From: Weissella confusa
GTDB lineage: Bacteria > Bacillota > Bacilli > Lactobacillales > Lactobacillaceae
DNA: 39,205 nt
Reading direction: 5' to 3'
Assembly (NCBI RefSeq): GCF_004766315.1
Contig: NZ_PVSN01000058.1
Span: 1 to 39,205, forward strand
Under the pieces are notes generated by a model that was not told the origin of the DNA, searched no databases, and saw only the letters and a program-made list of their open reading frames with translations. The number at the start of each line of letters is the position of its first letter. Within the stretch, counting starts at the first letter, position 1. The translations under genes were made by a program, and so were the position numbers. Positions 25,237 to 33,792 of this stretch are shown piece after piece.

Positions 25237-25276
25237 GATCTTTCGTTAATCTCTCTTATATTCTCTTCAAACTAGC

Positions 25277-26029
25277 TTAGGCCTTAGCAGAAGCTTCTGC
25301 CTCTTCATCAGCCGCAACGTTTGAATCGTCGAACTTGTATCCAACACCCCAAACGGTTTGGATAACTTGAGGACCAACCTTTTCGATCTTTTGACGCAAC
25401 TTCTTAACGTGCGCATCAACCGTACGCTCGTCACCAAAGTACTCGTAGTCCCATACCAATTGCAACAATTGCTCACGTGAGAACACTTGACGTTGCTTCT
25501 TAGCCAAGACACGCAACAAGTCGAATTCCTTTGGCGTCAAATCTTGAATCAAGTGACCATTCAAGTAAGCTTCACGCGTGTTTGAGTTCAACTTGAACGT
25601 ACGCGTTTGTACGTCAAAGTCTTCGTGAACAGCTGGTTCTGAAGACGTTGGTTGACCTGCAGTCTCTGAACGACGGTGCAAAGCCTTGATACGTGCAATC
25701 AAAGTGATTGGGCTGAATGGCTTCGTTACGTAGTCGTCAGCTCCCATTTCCAAACCAAGCACTTGGTCTGATTCTGAATCACGTGCCGTCAACATAATGA
25801 TTGGCACATACTTTGATACTTCACGAATCTTAACTGCAACTTGCATACCGTCCAAACCAGGCAAGTTCAAATCCAAGATAACCATGTCCCATGACTCTGG
25901 ATCTTCGTTGAACATCGTCACTGCATCGTTACCATCGTAAGCGTAGTGAGCGTCCCAGTTTTCCTTCTTAAAGAACATGCCCATCATTTCTGAAACGGAT
26001 GTGTTATCCTCGACCATCAAAAGTTTCAT
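25277..26029 (-). CDS. OmpR/PhoB family response regulator
   Basis: A 250-residue DNA-binding regulator paired with the following kinase. The receiver domain (1-120) has the acidic pair at EDN (Glu7, Asp8), the phospho-acceptor in MVILDLNLPG (Asp53 by position), the switch Thr in IMLTARDS and the Lys in VTKPFSP. The winged-helix domain (about 145-240) has LTPKEFDLLRVLAKK, SREQLLQLVWDYEYFGDERTVDAHVKKLRQKI and TVWGVGYKF. It ends in an unusual Ala/Glu tail of about 12 residues. I cannot tell which known system it belongs to. Confidence 0.95.
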   Translation of the reverse strand: MKLLMVEDNTSVSEMMGMFFKKENWDAHYAYDGNDAVTMFNEDPESWDMVILDLNLPGLDGMQVAVKIREVSKYVPIIMLTARDSESDQVLGLEMGADDYVTKPFSPITLIARIKALHRRSETAGQPTSSEPAVHEDFDVQTRTFKLNSNTREAYLNGHLIQDLTPKEFDLLRVLAKKQRQVFSREQLLQLVWDYEYFGDERTVDAHVKKLRQKIEKVGPQVIQTVWGVGYKFDDSNVAADEEAEASAKA

Positions 26030-26394
26030 ATTCTTATTCCCCGTCTTAATAGTTTTTACAAAATCAATTCTTTATTTGTACACCTAACACAATAACAAAA
26101 GAAAAGCGATTATTGTGTGTTTTTCACAGAACGTCTACAAAATCTGGCGACTATTCTAAAAAACTTCACATCTTTTAAACCACTTACACGCGGATAGCTA
26201 TTTTTTTATCACAGCCGTCCGCAGTCCTTTATACCGTATATTATACAACGTAAATACGGAATACTTCACTCTTACTTAAAAAAGCGGTGCAAATACGGTA
26301 CGCTCCGATGTTCCGGATATACAATTCGCATTAACTGAAGAAAGAGCGTGTTTTCTATGATGAACACGCCCTTTCAATGAATGTTGTTATTTAA
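26030..26394. other. Intergenic region without a recognisable gene
   Basis: 365 bases between the RecD-like gene's 3' end and the response regulator's start. AT-rich. It holds the weak terminator at 26340-26375 and, presumably, the regulator's promoter, for which I see no clear hexamers. A short inverted pair CCGTAT/ATACGG lies near 26227-26257. I see no open frame with a ribosome binding site. Confidence 0.5.
26340..26375 (-). terminator. Hairpin after the RecD-like gene
   Basis: GAAAGAGCGTGTT / AACACGCCCTTTC, 13 bp with one wobble on the minus strand, 10-base loop. The T run that follows is poor, so termination may be weak. Confidence 0.6.
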
Positions 26395-28113
26395 CTATGA
26401 TAATTGTGCCTGAGATGTTTCTGCTATCAATTTTTGAACACGGCGCATTGCTTGCCGGTCATGGCTAACATGATTATCCAATGTTTGCTGTAATTCGTTC
26501 GCAAACGCCACAATTGCTAAATGATTTGCGGCGCGCGTGACGGCTGAATAAATCAAATTCGTCGTAATGAATTTTGAAATCATCGGCAAGACAACAATCA
26601 CGTTATCCAATGTAAAGCCTTGGATTTTATGAATCGTCGTCGCATACCCGAGGTCTAAGTTCTCGCGGACGCTGACTAACTTAGGCCCATACGAAAATGG
26701 ATTGAACCCGGTCCGACTGGTTTCATTCAAATCCACCAAAATTGGATCAGCAGTATCAACCGTCTGAACCAACACCATTTCATAATCCGGCATCACATCA
26801 ACGACCGTAATCCGGTCACCACCACGCATGCGTACTTTTTCATGTGCACCGCTTGCTTGGTTCGTGACATAAACCGTTTGCATCACCTGCACACGGTCAC
26901 CTGGGTACAACGTCAAATCATCGCGCACCCACAACCCAACTTCCGTGCGTAATACGGGTGTCTCCAACAAAGCATTTTGCACCGCTGCATTAATCAAACG
27001 GCGCAATTCATTTGTGGGTACTAGGACAATCGTTTCATGATCCGGTTCCGCTATCAACGCGCGCTTAACCGTCTCAACCACTTGCAATAGCGCAGTTTCA
27101 CTCATCGGCGCGAAAGTATATGGGCGCTCCAAAAAGACATCCGGCAACACCTCGGCTGGCATCAATTCGTCCGGTGCAACAATCGTACTTGAATCACCAT
27201 CCAGAATGGCATTGGCGACCGTCGCAATAATCGGCGAATTCGCACGCTTGATTTGTTGCAAAACCGGTGTGCGATTAGCCAGACCTGCCAGCACCAAGGC
27301 ATTCAGCATTGGGACTGGGTCATTCTCAACAGATGGCAACTGATTTGGGTCACCCACCAACAAGATTTGCGAGCCAGTCGCTAACCCATACAAAATGGCA
27401 TCAATCAGCGCTCTGACATTTGATGCAAACGCCTCATCCACAATCATCAAATCGTATGTTGGGTAACGAGCCGCCCGTTCTGGGTCATCGAAGAAATGCC
27501 CTAAGCGTGCAATTTCAGTCATTGCTTCGTGGTTACGGTATGTGAAACTGGTTGCTGTAGCAATCGTGACATGATCAACCGGCTTCAACAGATATTCCGG
27601 TTCGTGTTCATCCAATAAATCACCGATTGCCCGCTCGACCAAACCACGTGCATTCGTTGCCGCAGCGTGCGTTGGGGTAATCAAGATTGTATTCACATCC
27701 CCTTGTTGCGCCAAACGAATCAGGCGTGCCATCATGTATGACTTACCTGATCCAGTGCGACCCGTCACAATTTGAATCGGCGTTGGCGTATCCGCAATAT
27801 TCTGCCAAACGGCATGTTGCCCCGCCGTCAATGTCTCATCAGCCAACATCCCCGCAATCAATTGTTGCATCACTGCCGGCACATCATGCGGTTGTTGCAA
27901 CATTTCAAGTAACACTAACAGCCATTGATCATAATCTTGCTGGTTTTGTAACTCAGGTGGCAACTTCTTGAATATCTCGTGGGCGAACGCCTTCATCTCT
28001 GATTCCGGGGTGTGCGCCATCAAATTTGCAAAACTATTTTTCTCATAAATTTGTTCCGGTAACTTATGTCGCCAGAAATACATTTCCGTTTGTTCTTCTG
28101 GAAAACGTGCCAT
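26395..28113 (-). CDS. Short RecD-like superfamily 1B helicase
   Basis: A 572-residue DNA helicase of the RecD/TraA type (5'-3' superfamily 1B). Walker A is GRTGSGKS (118-125), motif II is MIVDEAF (DE at 226-227), motif III GDPNQLPSV (254-262), motif IV-like IVLVPTNELRR, motif V TTIHKIQGFTLDNVIVVL and motif VI YSAVTRAANHL. The N-terminal 105 residues are unlike the long N-terminal region of RecD2 (usually over 700 residues in all), so this is not a standard RecD2. Start ATG at 28113 with AAAGGGGTG upstream. RecB or AddA partners are not nearby. Its cellular role is open; repair or processing of replication ends is possible. Confidence 0.82.
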   Translation of the reverse strand: MARFPEEQTEMYFWRHKLPEQIYEKNSFANLMAHTPESEMKAFAHEIFKKLPPELQNQQDYDQWLLVLLEMLQQPHDVPAVMQQLIAGMLADETLTAGQHAVWQNIADTPTPIQIVTGRTGSGKSYMMARLIRLAQQGDVNTILITPTHAAATNARGLVERAIGDLLDEHEPEYLLKPVDHVTIATATSFTYRNHEAMTEIARLGHFFDDPERAARYPTYDLMIVDEAFASNVRALIDAILYGLATGSQILLVGDPNQLPSVENDPVPMLNALVLAGLANRTPVLQQIKRANSPIIATVANAILDGDSSTIVAPDELMPAEVLPDVFLERPYTFAPMSETALLQVVETVKRALIAEPDHETIVLVPTNELRRLINAAVQNALLETPVLRTEVGLWVRDDLTLYPGDRVQVMQTVYVTNQASGAHEKVRMRGGDRITVVDVMPDYEMVLVQTVDTADPILVDLNETSRTGFNPFSYGPKLVSVRENLDLGYATTIHKIQGFTLDNVIVVLPMISKFITTNLIYSAVTRAANHLAIVAFANELQQTLDNHVSHDRQAMRRVQKLIAETSQAQLS

Positions 28114-28162
28114 GACCCACACCCCTTTCGTTTTCATTCTTACTAATTATACGCAACTGCAC

Positions 28163-28195
28163 AAAAAAGCGAGTGAAACAAGTTCACTCGCTTTT
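28163..28195 (-). terminator. codA terminator
   Basis: AAAAGCGAGTGAA, loop CTTG, TTTCACTCGCTTTTTT on the minus strand: a near-perfect stem and T run, 5 bases past the codA stop. Confidence 0.9.
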
Positions 28196-28199
28196 CCTA

Positions 28200-29441
28200 T
28201 TATTCTGGCAAATTAATCGTTGCTTCCGCTGGCTTGGTCTCAACCACGACCTCACCGTTGTGAATTGAATACAACATTTCAGCACGTTCATTCAACGCGT
28301 CGAACCAGTTCGTAGCGTTGAAAATCAAGAAGTTAGCTGGCTTGCCAACTTCAATGCCGTATGAATCTTGTACGTGCATCGTACGGGCACCGTTCTTCGT
28401 AATGAAACGGTATGAATTCATGATTTCTGAATAGCCCATAATTTGCGTCGCGTGCAAGCCCATGTGCAAGGCATCAACCATGTTTCCATTTCCCATTGGG
28501 TACCATGGATCCTTGATGTCATCTTCACCGAACGCCACATTGATACCTTCAGCGTCCAATTCCTTCACACGTGTCAAACCACGGCGCTTTGGATACGTAT
28601 CAAAACGACCACCCAAGTACATGTTAATCAATGGGTTGGCCACAAAGTTAATGTCTGACATCTTAAGCAAACGCATCAACTTGTAAACGTAGGCGTCATT
28701 GTATGACCCCATCGCCGTCGTGTGTGAAGCGGTAACCTTTTCCTTCAAACCGGTTTCAAGGGCCAACGTTGCCATCGTCTCCAAACCACGTGAAGCTGGG
28801 TCATCGATTTCATCCGTGTGGGCATCAATCAACAAGTTGTACTTTTGTGCGACTTCAAAAGCGAAGTGCAATGACTCAACTGAGTACTCACGCGTGAACT
28901 CAAAGTGCGGAATTGCACCAATCGCATCAACGCCAAGTTCGGCGGCCTTGATCATCAATTCCTTACCACCCGGGAATGACAAGATCCCCTCTTGTGGAAA
29001 GGCAACCAATTGGAGCGTCATCCAAGGCTTAACTTCTTCACGCACCTCAATCAGTGCCTTCAAAGCAACCAAATCAGGGTCCGTAATATCCACGTGTGAA
29101 CGCACGAACTGCAAACCGTGAGCAGCTTGAATCTTCAACGCTTGAATGGCACGTTGCTTCACATCTTCATGTGACAACGTCTTCTTGCGCTCTGACCAAA
29201 TACGGATACCGTCAAACAACGTTCCCGTTTCGTTCCATTCTGGATCACCAGCCGTCATCGTTGAGTCCAAGTGAACGTGCGGATCCACGAATGGTGGAAT
29301 CATCAACTTATTAGTAGCGTCGATAACTTGTTCACCTGCCTCGGGTGCCAAGTTATCTGCAATTTCTGCAAACTTGCCATCAACGATCCGAACATCCTTT
29401 GGCTCAGCCGCATTTTCAATTAACACTTGCTTGATTAGCAT
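28200..29441 (-). CDS. codA: Cytosine deaminase
   Basis: Converts cytosine to uracil and ammonia for pyrimidine salvage; cytoplasmic amidohydrolase of 413 residues. It tracks E. coli CodA along its whole length: IPPFVDPHVHLDSTMTAGDP (metal HxH at 55 and 57), SERKKTLSHEDVKQRA, LQLVAFPQEGILSFPGG, IPHFEFTREYSVESLHFAF, the catalytic-Glu segment DAHTDEIDDPAS, ASHTTAMGSYNDAY and NFVANPLINMYLGGRFDTYPKRRGLTRVKEL. Near the fourth metal ligand it has FGEDDIKDPWYPMG where E. coli has FGHDDVFDPWYPLG, keeping the Asp pair. The matching permease gene is 2.8 kb upstream, beyond topB. ATG with AGGGAGAG upstream. Confidence 0.92.
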   Translation of the reverse strand: MLIKQVLIENAAEPKDVRIVDGKFAEIADNLAPEAGEQVIDATNKLMIPPFVDPHVHLDSTMTAGDPEWNETGTLFDGIRIWSERKKTLSHEDVKQRAIQALKIQAAHGLQFVRSHVDITDPDLVALKALIEVREEVKPWMTLQLVAFPQEGILSFPGGKELMIKAAELGVDAIGAIPHFEFTREYSVESLHFAFEVAQKYNLLIDAHTDEIDDPASRGLETMATLALETGLKEKVTASHTTAMGSYNDAYVYKLMRLLKMSDINFVANPLINMYLGGRFDTYPKRRGLTRVKELDAEGINVAFGEDDIKDPWYPMGNGNMVDALHMGLHATQIMGYSEIMNSYRFITKNGARTMHVQDSYGIEVGKPANFLIFNATNWFDALNERAEMLYSIHNGEVVVETKPAEATINLPE

Positions 29442-29500
29442 TTATTTCTTTCTCTCCCTGGAAAAAATTAATGTTGTGAACTGTTAATCGAGTATACCAC

Positions 29501-31579
29501 TTATTTCCTATCTTTTGGATTTAATTTAAAGCCGTAGAAAGTGCTACCTTTAAAGGTTTGCTTGGCCATTTTACCAACCGCAGTGTAATCTTTCCCACGC
29601 TTTGACTTGGCTGGGAAACTAATTTCTTCGCCTGCCAACAGCTTAGTAATCTCTTCGTCGGTAAATTTGTGGCCACTCCATTCCTTAGCAAAGGTAATCT
29701 CTTCACCCTTGAATGTCCCAGTCGTTTTCTCGTTCACCTTACGAACCGGCTTAGGCTTGGGTGCCCCCAGCGTTGCCTGCAGTGCTTCAGCATTTGCGAC
29801 CATGATTGGCATATCGTGTTCAACCACTTGGGTCACGGATTCAAGCAACTTTGGCACCGTCATCTTAAACTCACCGACTTCATCCATCATTTCAAACAAA
29901 CGCTTGGTAATTTTTGGCGAGGCAATCCACGTGCCCTTTACCATCACTGCTGAGACGTTACCAGTTTCCGTCAACGTTAGCTTCCCCTTCGTCTCACGTA
30001 GCATCGCCTTTTGGCCCTTGCCCATTTCAGACAAGGTCGAGACACGCGTCGCACCAGTCCCAACATTATGCTTTTCCAAATAAGCCATAATCCACTTTGT
30101 TGATGGGTGTTGTGGTTTCTTGTTCGCACCCTCATGCAGATATGGGTCGGCCATTGGTCCAAGCGCACCTGCCTGGCCATCCTCATCATCGTCATCGACA
30201 CGGGTTGCCGCATATGAATCGTAGACCAACTTAAAATTCAACTTAATAGGTAGATTGAACGCCGTCTTGAAGTTGGGGTAATCCTGCAATTCAGCTGTGA
30301 CGTGGTCATACACGTAATCTTCCGCCAACATCGCCAGATAGTTCTTCGCCAATACTTCGTAAATCGCCATGGCACTGTCGCCATACTTCTTTAGGCTCTG
30401 CACATCAGCTGGCACGTTGGTACCCGGACGGTTCGCACCGTGGGCACCTTGCGCCTTAACGTGGGTTGGTCGCGGTTGACGATGCGTTAATAAGCTCTTA
30501 TCTACACCAACCAAATCCGCGATGCGATCAACCAATGGCAACAATTCATTAAATTGTTCCGGCGTCACTGTCTTGTCTTCCGTACGTGGGTATGACACAA
30601 CCTGCGCCTCATACATCTTTTGATACGTTGCCAAGACTTCCTTTGACGCATAACCGCGCGGTGCCAACACCGCTGCCAAACCAGCCAAATCAAGCAATCG
30701 ACCTGGGGCTTGCGTACGCGTCTGGTGCTTTTCGTTCACAACCGCACTGCTGTGATATTGCGCCATATCAGCCTGACCTTCATCCTTGGTCGCAAAGCGC
30801 CATGGAATCACATCGCCATCCTTTGTCACGCGACCAAACACGTGACCGGCTGGATCCTTAAACTTCACTTCATAGTAAGGCGTACGGACATAGTTTTTAA
30901 TTGCTTCGAGTTGTTCATAAATCTTCCAAACAATGACTGATTTCAAACGACCTTCGCGCGCCACCACCTTGTAGCCTGCCTTCTTCGCTGAAGTCGTTGC
31001 AATACGAGTTAATTGCATTGACGCAAAGTCCCAACGATTACGGCTCTCACCCTTCAGATAAGCACCGTGTTGATTTTTGTCCGTGACATCAGTCAAATCA
31101 CGCATGGCCGCCTTGATACTCTTCGGTGATTCATCCATGAAATTAGCGCGCAATACTTGGCCTTTCCAGCCAATTGCATCAATCGCTTCCCATGCCAATA
31201 AATCTCCTTCACCAGACGGATCCGTATCGGTCGCGATGACCAACGCATCGTAACCTTTCTTACTTTCGTCTTTTAATTCATCTAGTAATTTCTTTGAGGA
31301 TTCAGACTTACCGGTGCGCAGATTACGGCTACGAATATAAGTTCGTTGCCACTTAAAATCGGCCAAGTTCCATGGCATGTACTTTAACGTCCATGACTTG
31401 TAGGCCTTCTGCAAATCCGGCGCCACCATTTCTTCTGGCTCCTTGAGCGTCATCACGTGACCACGTAGGTTTGTGATGTTGAAGTTATTGCCTTCAAAGC
31501 TACCAACTTTACCGCCCAACGCTTTCACGAAGTTCTGCGCCGCTGATGGCTTTTCTGTAATAATCAAATAATTCGCCAT
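29501..31579 (-). CDS. topB: DNA topoisomerase III
   Basis: Type IA topoisomerase that decatenates DNA with single-strand passage, 692 residues. The Toprim domain has YLIITEKPSAAQ (Glu9) and VIATDTDPSGEGDLLAW (118-126). The catalytic tyrosine is Tyr330 in VVSYPRTEDKTVTP. The C-terminal repeat GEEITFAKEWSGHKFTDEEI...YGFKLNP is the zinc-less tail seen in Gram-positive TopB. GAGGAGG precedes the ATG, and TATAAT lies 34-39 bases upstream of it (minus strand, near 31613-31618). The gene separates codB from codA. The 690 bases upstream hold the long palindromes. Confidence 0.95.
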   Translation of the reverse strand: MANYLIITEKPSAAQNFVKALGGKVGSFEGNNFNITNLRGHVMTLKEPEEMVAPDLQKAYKSWTLKYMPWNLADFKWQRTYIRSRNLRTGKSESSKKLLDELKDESKKGYDALVIATDTDPSGEGDLLAWEAIDAIGWKGQVLRANFMDESPKSIKAAMRDLTDVTDKNQHGAYLKGESRNRWDFASMQLTRIATTSAKKAGYKVVAREGRLKSVIVWKIYEQLEAIKNYVRTPYYEVKFKDPAGHVFGRVTKDGDVIPWRFATKDEGQADMAQYHSSAVVNEKHQTRTQAPGRLLDLAGLAAVLAPRGYASKEVLATYQKMYEAQVVSYPRTEDKTVTPEQFNELLPLVDRIADLVGVDKSLLTHRQPRPTHVKAQGAHGANRPGTNVPADVQSLKKYGDSAMAIYEVLAKNYLAMLAEDYVYDHVTAELQDYPNFKTAFNLPIKLNFKLVYDSYAATRVDDDDEDGQAGALGPMADPYLHEGANKKPQHPSTKWIMAYLEKHNVGTGATRVSTLSEMGKGQKAMLRETKGKLTLTETGNVSAVMVKGTWIASPKITKRLFEMMDEVGEFKMTVPKLLESVTQVVEHDMPIMVANAEALQATLGAPKPKPVRKVNEKTTGTFKGEEITFAKEWSGHKFTDEEITKLLAGEEISFPAKSKRGKDYTAVGKMAKQTFKGSTFYGFKLNPKDRK

Positions 31580-31677
31580 ACCGACCTCCTCTTGTTTTGC
31601 ATGAGTTCTATTATACGTGATATGAAGTTAGTTTTAAATTAACATTTTAGGTTTGTGTATCGTCGCTAACGCGCCGA

Positions 31678-31883
31678 GGCATGGTGGGTTTGGGGAGGCG
31701 GTGCTCCGTCCTGCAATATTAGCTGGTGGCAACGGGGTCCCATTCTCACTAAGCCTCAGCGTGTTTCAGCGCCTGCCGGCTCGAAATCCACTGCTGCTAA
31801 GTGATAATTGGTGCCCCTGTCCTTGCTTGGTCACCGGCTAATACCGCAGGAGCTCCGCACCACCTCCCCAAACCCACCATGCC
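31678..31883. repeat. Long imperfect palindrome 1 (206 bp)
   Basis: The outer arms are a perfect 21-bp inverted repeat: GGCATGGTGGGTTTGGGGAG.. at 31678-31698 and its complement at 31863-31883. Pairing continues inward: GGTGC/GCACC, CCTGC/GCAGG, then ATTAGCTGGTG (31718-31728) with CACCGGCTAAT (31832-31842). The whole block can fold as one rod about 90 bp long. It is more GC-rich than its surroundings. No transposase, ribosome binding site or direct flanking repeat is visible. It could be a palindromic MITE-like element or a structured RNA. Confidence 0.8.
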
Positions 31884-31913
31884 AGCAATCAAACTTCTTA
31901 TATAGATTCAGTT

Positions 31914-31974
31914 AATCATCCACGGTTCATTAGCAAGGCAAACTGTTCACCTATTTCATTAACCGTGGATGATT
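31914..31974. repeat. Hairpin between the two long palindromes
   Basis: A perfect 14-bp inverted repeat, AATCATCCACGGTT and AACCGTGGATGATT, around a 33-base loop. No T run follows on either strand, so it is not a standard terminator. Confidence 0.7.
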
Positions 31975-32005
31975 TACCAAAACAGACTAGAACTGCTTGG
32001 CTGCT

Positions 32006-32192
32006 GCAAATGGGGCGGGTCGCTTCCGGAGCGTTCAGAAAAGGGCAACATGCCGCATGGCCGGCGCTATTCAGATAAGCCCACTCAGGACTAGAAGGAT
32101 TAGGGAAAATTATTTATCCCGCTGAATGGCGTCCGCGCCATTCGGTTGCCCATTTCTGAACTTTGTCGGAGGAAGCGACCCGCCCCATTTGC
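32006..32192. repeat. Long imperfect palindrome 2 (187 bp)
   Basis: The outer arms are a perfect 22-bp inverted repeat at 32006-32027 and 32171-32192 (core GGGGCGGGTCGCTTCC). Inward pairing continues with TTCAGAAAAGGGCAAC (32034-32049) and GTTGCCCATTTCTGAA (32145-32160, one mismatch), then GGCGCTATTCAG (32063-32074) and CTGAATGGCGTCC (32122-32134). The unpaired centre is 32075-32121. Its sequence is unrelated to palindrome 1, though the design is the same. Confidence 0.8.
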
Positions 32193-32210
32193 TTCGTACG
32201 TAAGTACGAA
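32193..32210. repeat. Short hairpin next to palindrome 2
   Basis: TTCGTAC, loop GTAA, GTACGAA, directly adjoining the right arm of palindrome 2. Confidence 0.6.
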
Positions 32211-32227
32211 CACTCATTACAAACTAA

Positions 32228-32265
32228 AAAGCACCAGAACTCAACAAACCGTGAGTTCCAGTGCT
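32228..32265 (-). terminator. codB terminator
   Basis: On the minus strand, AAGCACTGGAACTCA, 8-base loop, TGAGTTCTGGTGCTT, then TTT. One mismatch. It lies just after the codB stop and ends the permease transcript before the palindromes. Confidence 0.85.
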
Positions 32266-32272
32266 TACTGTT

Positions 32273-33622
32273 TTACTTCTTAATTAGCTTCGTTGCAACG
32301 TAGTAAATCAATCCCGTCAATGCCATCGCCACGAAAGTTACACCAATCGTTTGGCTAATGATGTTCACTGACTTCAAACCGAAGTACAATGCAATTCCAA
32401 CTGCCCAAGAGGCGATTGCAATCCAGTTCAAACCACCGTTGTACCAGTACTTACCATCCACCTTCGTGAATTGGTCAAGCGCATATTGTCCCTTACGGAT
32501 GAAGAAGAAATCAACCAAGAAGACGGCGATTTCTGGTCCCAAGAACATACCGATGTAATCCAAGAACAAGATGAAGGCATCCAAGAATGTGGCGAACCAC
32601 AATGGAATGAATGACACAAGCGTTGCGGCAATCGTTACGATCCACAAGGCTGGCGTTAGCTTTACCTTGTGCCACATGTTGGTCAAAGCAGATCCGGCGG
32701 CCATCAAGTTAACCGCGTTGGCCGTCGTTGATGTAATCACGATAACCAACAAAGCGATGATTCCCAAGCCCAACTTTGATGCAATCGTTGATGGGTCTGA
32801 ATCGTTTGGATCAAACGCGTTGTTCATCAAGGCCGTAGCAATCGTGGCCGTCAAACCGATGAAGGCGAACCATAACAATCCGATGTTCGCACCCAAGAAT
32901 GACCAACCAGTTGCACCTGACTTACGCTTCGTGAAACGTGAGAAGTCTGATGAAGCCGTTACCCAGGCCAAGTTGAAGGCAGCCAAGATATCAATGGCCG
33001 CACCTGATGAGATACGTACCTTTGCTGGTGGGTTCCAAGCGAAGATGTCAGCCAATGAAACGTGTTGGAACACCACGATTGATTCCCAAAGCACGAAGAT
33101 GAAAACCAACACGATTCCGATACGCTCAATCATACGAACTGAACGCTCACCCAATGAGATTGATGCCAAGTGCAACAATGACATGATGATGATTCCGATG
33201 ACCAAACCAGCCTTACCACCGGCTGTGTAGGCTTGCCAACCGAACAAGTCCTTGAAGATAACCGAAATCGAAATTGCGGCGATAAATGTGTTTGCGGCGG
33301 CCCAACCAATAAATTGCACAATGTTAATGATTGATGGAATAAATGAACCACGCAAACCAAATGACGCACGCGTTAATGCCATCATTGGCAATCCCGTCTT
33401 GTAACCCATGAATGATGCCAATGCCAACAAGGCATATGAGATCAAACCAGAAATAATCAATGTCGTTGAAGCTGTGTACATACCTGCGGCGGCAATCACA
33501 CCACCGATGTACCACGTTCCGTTATTGGCATTTGCTCCCACCCATGTGGCAAACATATCCCAATTTGACATTGTACGCTTGTCGGCTGAAATCACTTCAA
33601 CACGACCGAACTGCTTTTCCAT
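32273..33622 (-). CDS. codB: Cytosine permease, NCS1 family
   Basis: Imports cytosine across the membrane with a cation; 449 residues and about twelve hydrophobic segments. It begins with the NCS1 entry SNWDMFATWVGANANNGTWYIGG and has TGLPMMALTRASFGLRGSFIPSIINIVQFIGW, the purine/cytosine-permease signature region. AAGGAGGGG precedes the ATG. It has a consensus promoter (33793-33821) and a leader with a terminator hairpin. With CodA it forms the cytosine salvage pair, but topB and the palindromes separate the two genes. A closely related specificity such as another nucleobase cannot be excluded. Confidence 0.88.
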   Translation of the reverse strand: MEKQFGRVEVISADKRTMSNWDMFATWVGANANNGTWYIGGVIAAAGMYTASTTLIISGLISYALLALASFMGYKTGLPMMALTRASFGLRGSFIPSIINIVQFIGWAAANTFIAAISISVIFKDLFGWQAYTAGGKAGLVIGIIIMSLLHLASISLGERSVRMIERIGIVLVFIFVLWESIVVFQHVSLADIFAWNPPAKVRISSGAAIDILAAFNLAWVTASSDFSRFTKRKSGATGWSFLGANIGLLWFAFIGLTATIATALMNNAFDPNDSDPSTIASKLGLGIIALLVIVITSTTANAVNLMAAGSALTNMWHKVKLTPALWIVTIAATLVSFIPLWFATFLDAFILFLDYIGMFLGPEIAVFLVDFFFIRKGQYALDQFTKVDGKYWYNGGLNWIAIASWAVGIALYFGLKSVNIISQTIGVTFVAMALTGLIYYVATKLIKK

Positions 33623-33662
33623 ATTCCCCTCCTTGCACCTTGGTTAACCGTTTTATTAAACG

Positions 33663-33700
33663 AAAAGGCCGCTCCGTAACAAAAAATGTACAGAGCGGCC
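33663..33700 (-). terminator. Terminator hairpin in the codB leader
   Basis: On the minus strand, GGCCGCTCTGTAC and GTTACGGAGCGGCC pair around the T-rich loop, followed by TTTT. It stands between the codB promoter and the codB ATG, so it must be bypassed for expression. AGAGCG upstream (33727-33736 region) can pair with CGCTCT of its left arm, giving a possible antiterminator. Confidence 0.75.
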
Positions 33701-33792
33701 CGTTAAAGTCTACAGTTATCCTTAGTGACGCGCTCTTTGGCCAGCTCTCGGCTGACAGTTAAAAGAACTATTCAAAATTTTCAACTTTGTCT

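Noticed and set aside
29607-30083. Open frame of 158 codons antisense to topB
   Set aside because: Shadow of the topB coding sequence with no start signals.
31653-31841. Open frame of 62 codons on the plus strand
   Set aside because: It falls across palindrome 1, has no ribosome binding site and a composition set by the inverted repeat.
31678-32192. Complete insertion sequence with long inverted ends
   Set aside because: There is no transposase frame inside either palindrome and no clear target duplication, so a full IS is not supported; a non-autonomous element remains possible.
31678-32210. CRISPR array
   Set aside because: The repeats are inverted pairs of different sequence, not regularly spaced direct repeats, and no cas gene is present.
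32571-33230. Open frame of 219 codons antisense to codB
   Set aside because: The reading is the complement of hydrophobic codons in a certain membrane protein gene; no start signals and no recognisable protein.
33623-33790. Purine, TPP or T-box leader before codB
   Set aside because: No conserved core of any of these could be seen; only a generic attenuator layout remains.
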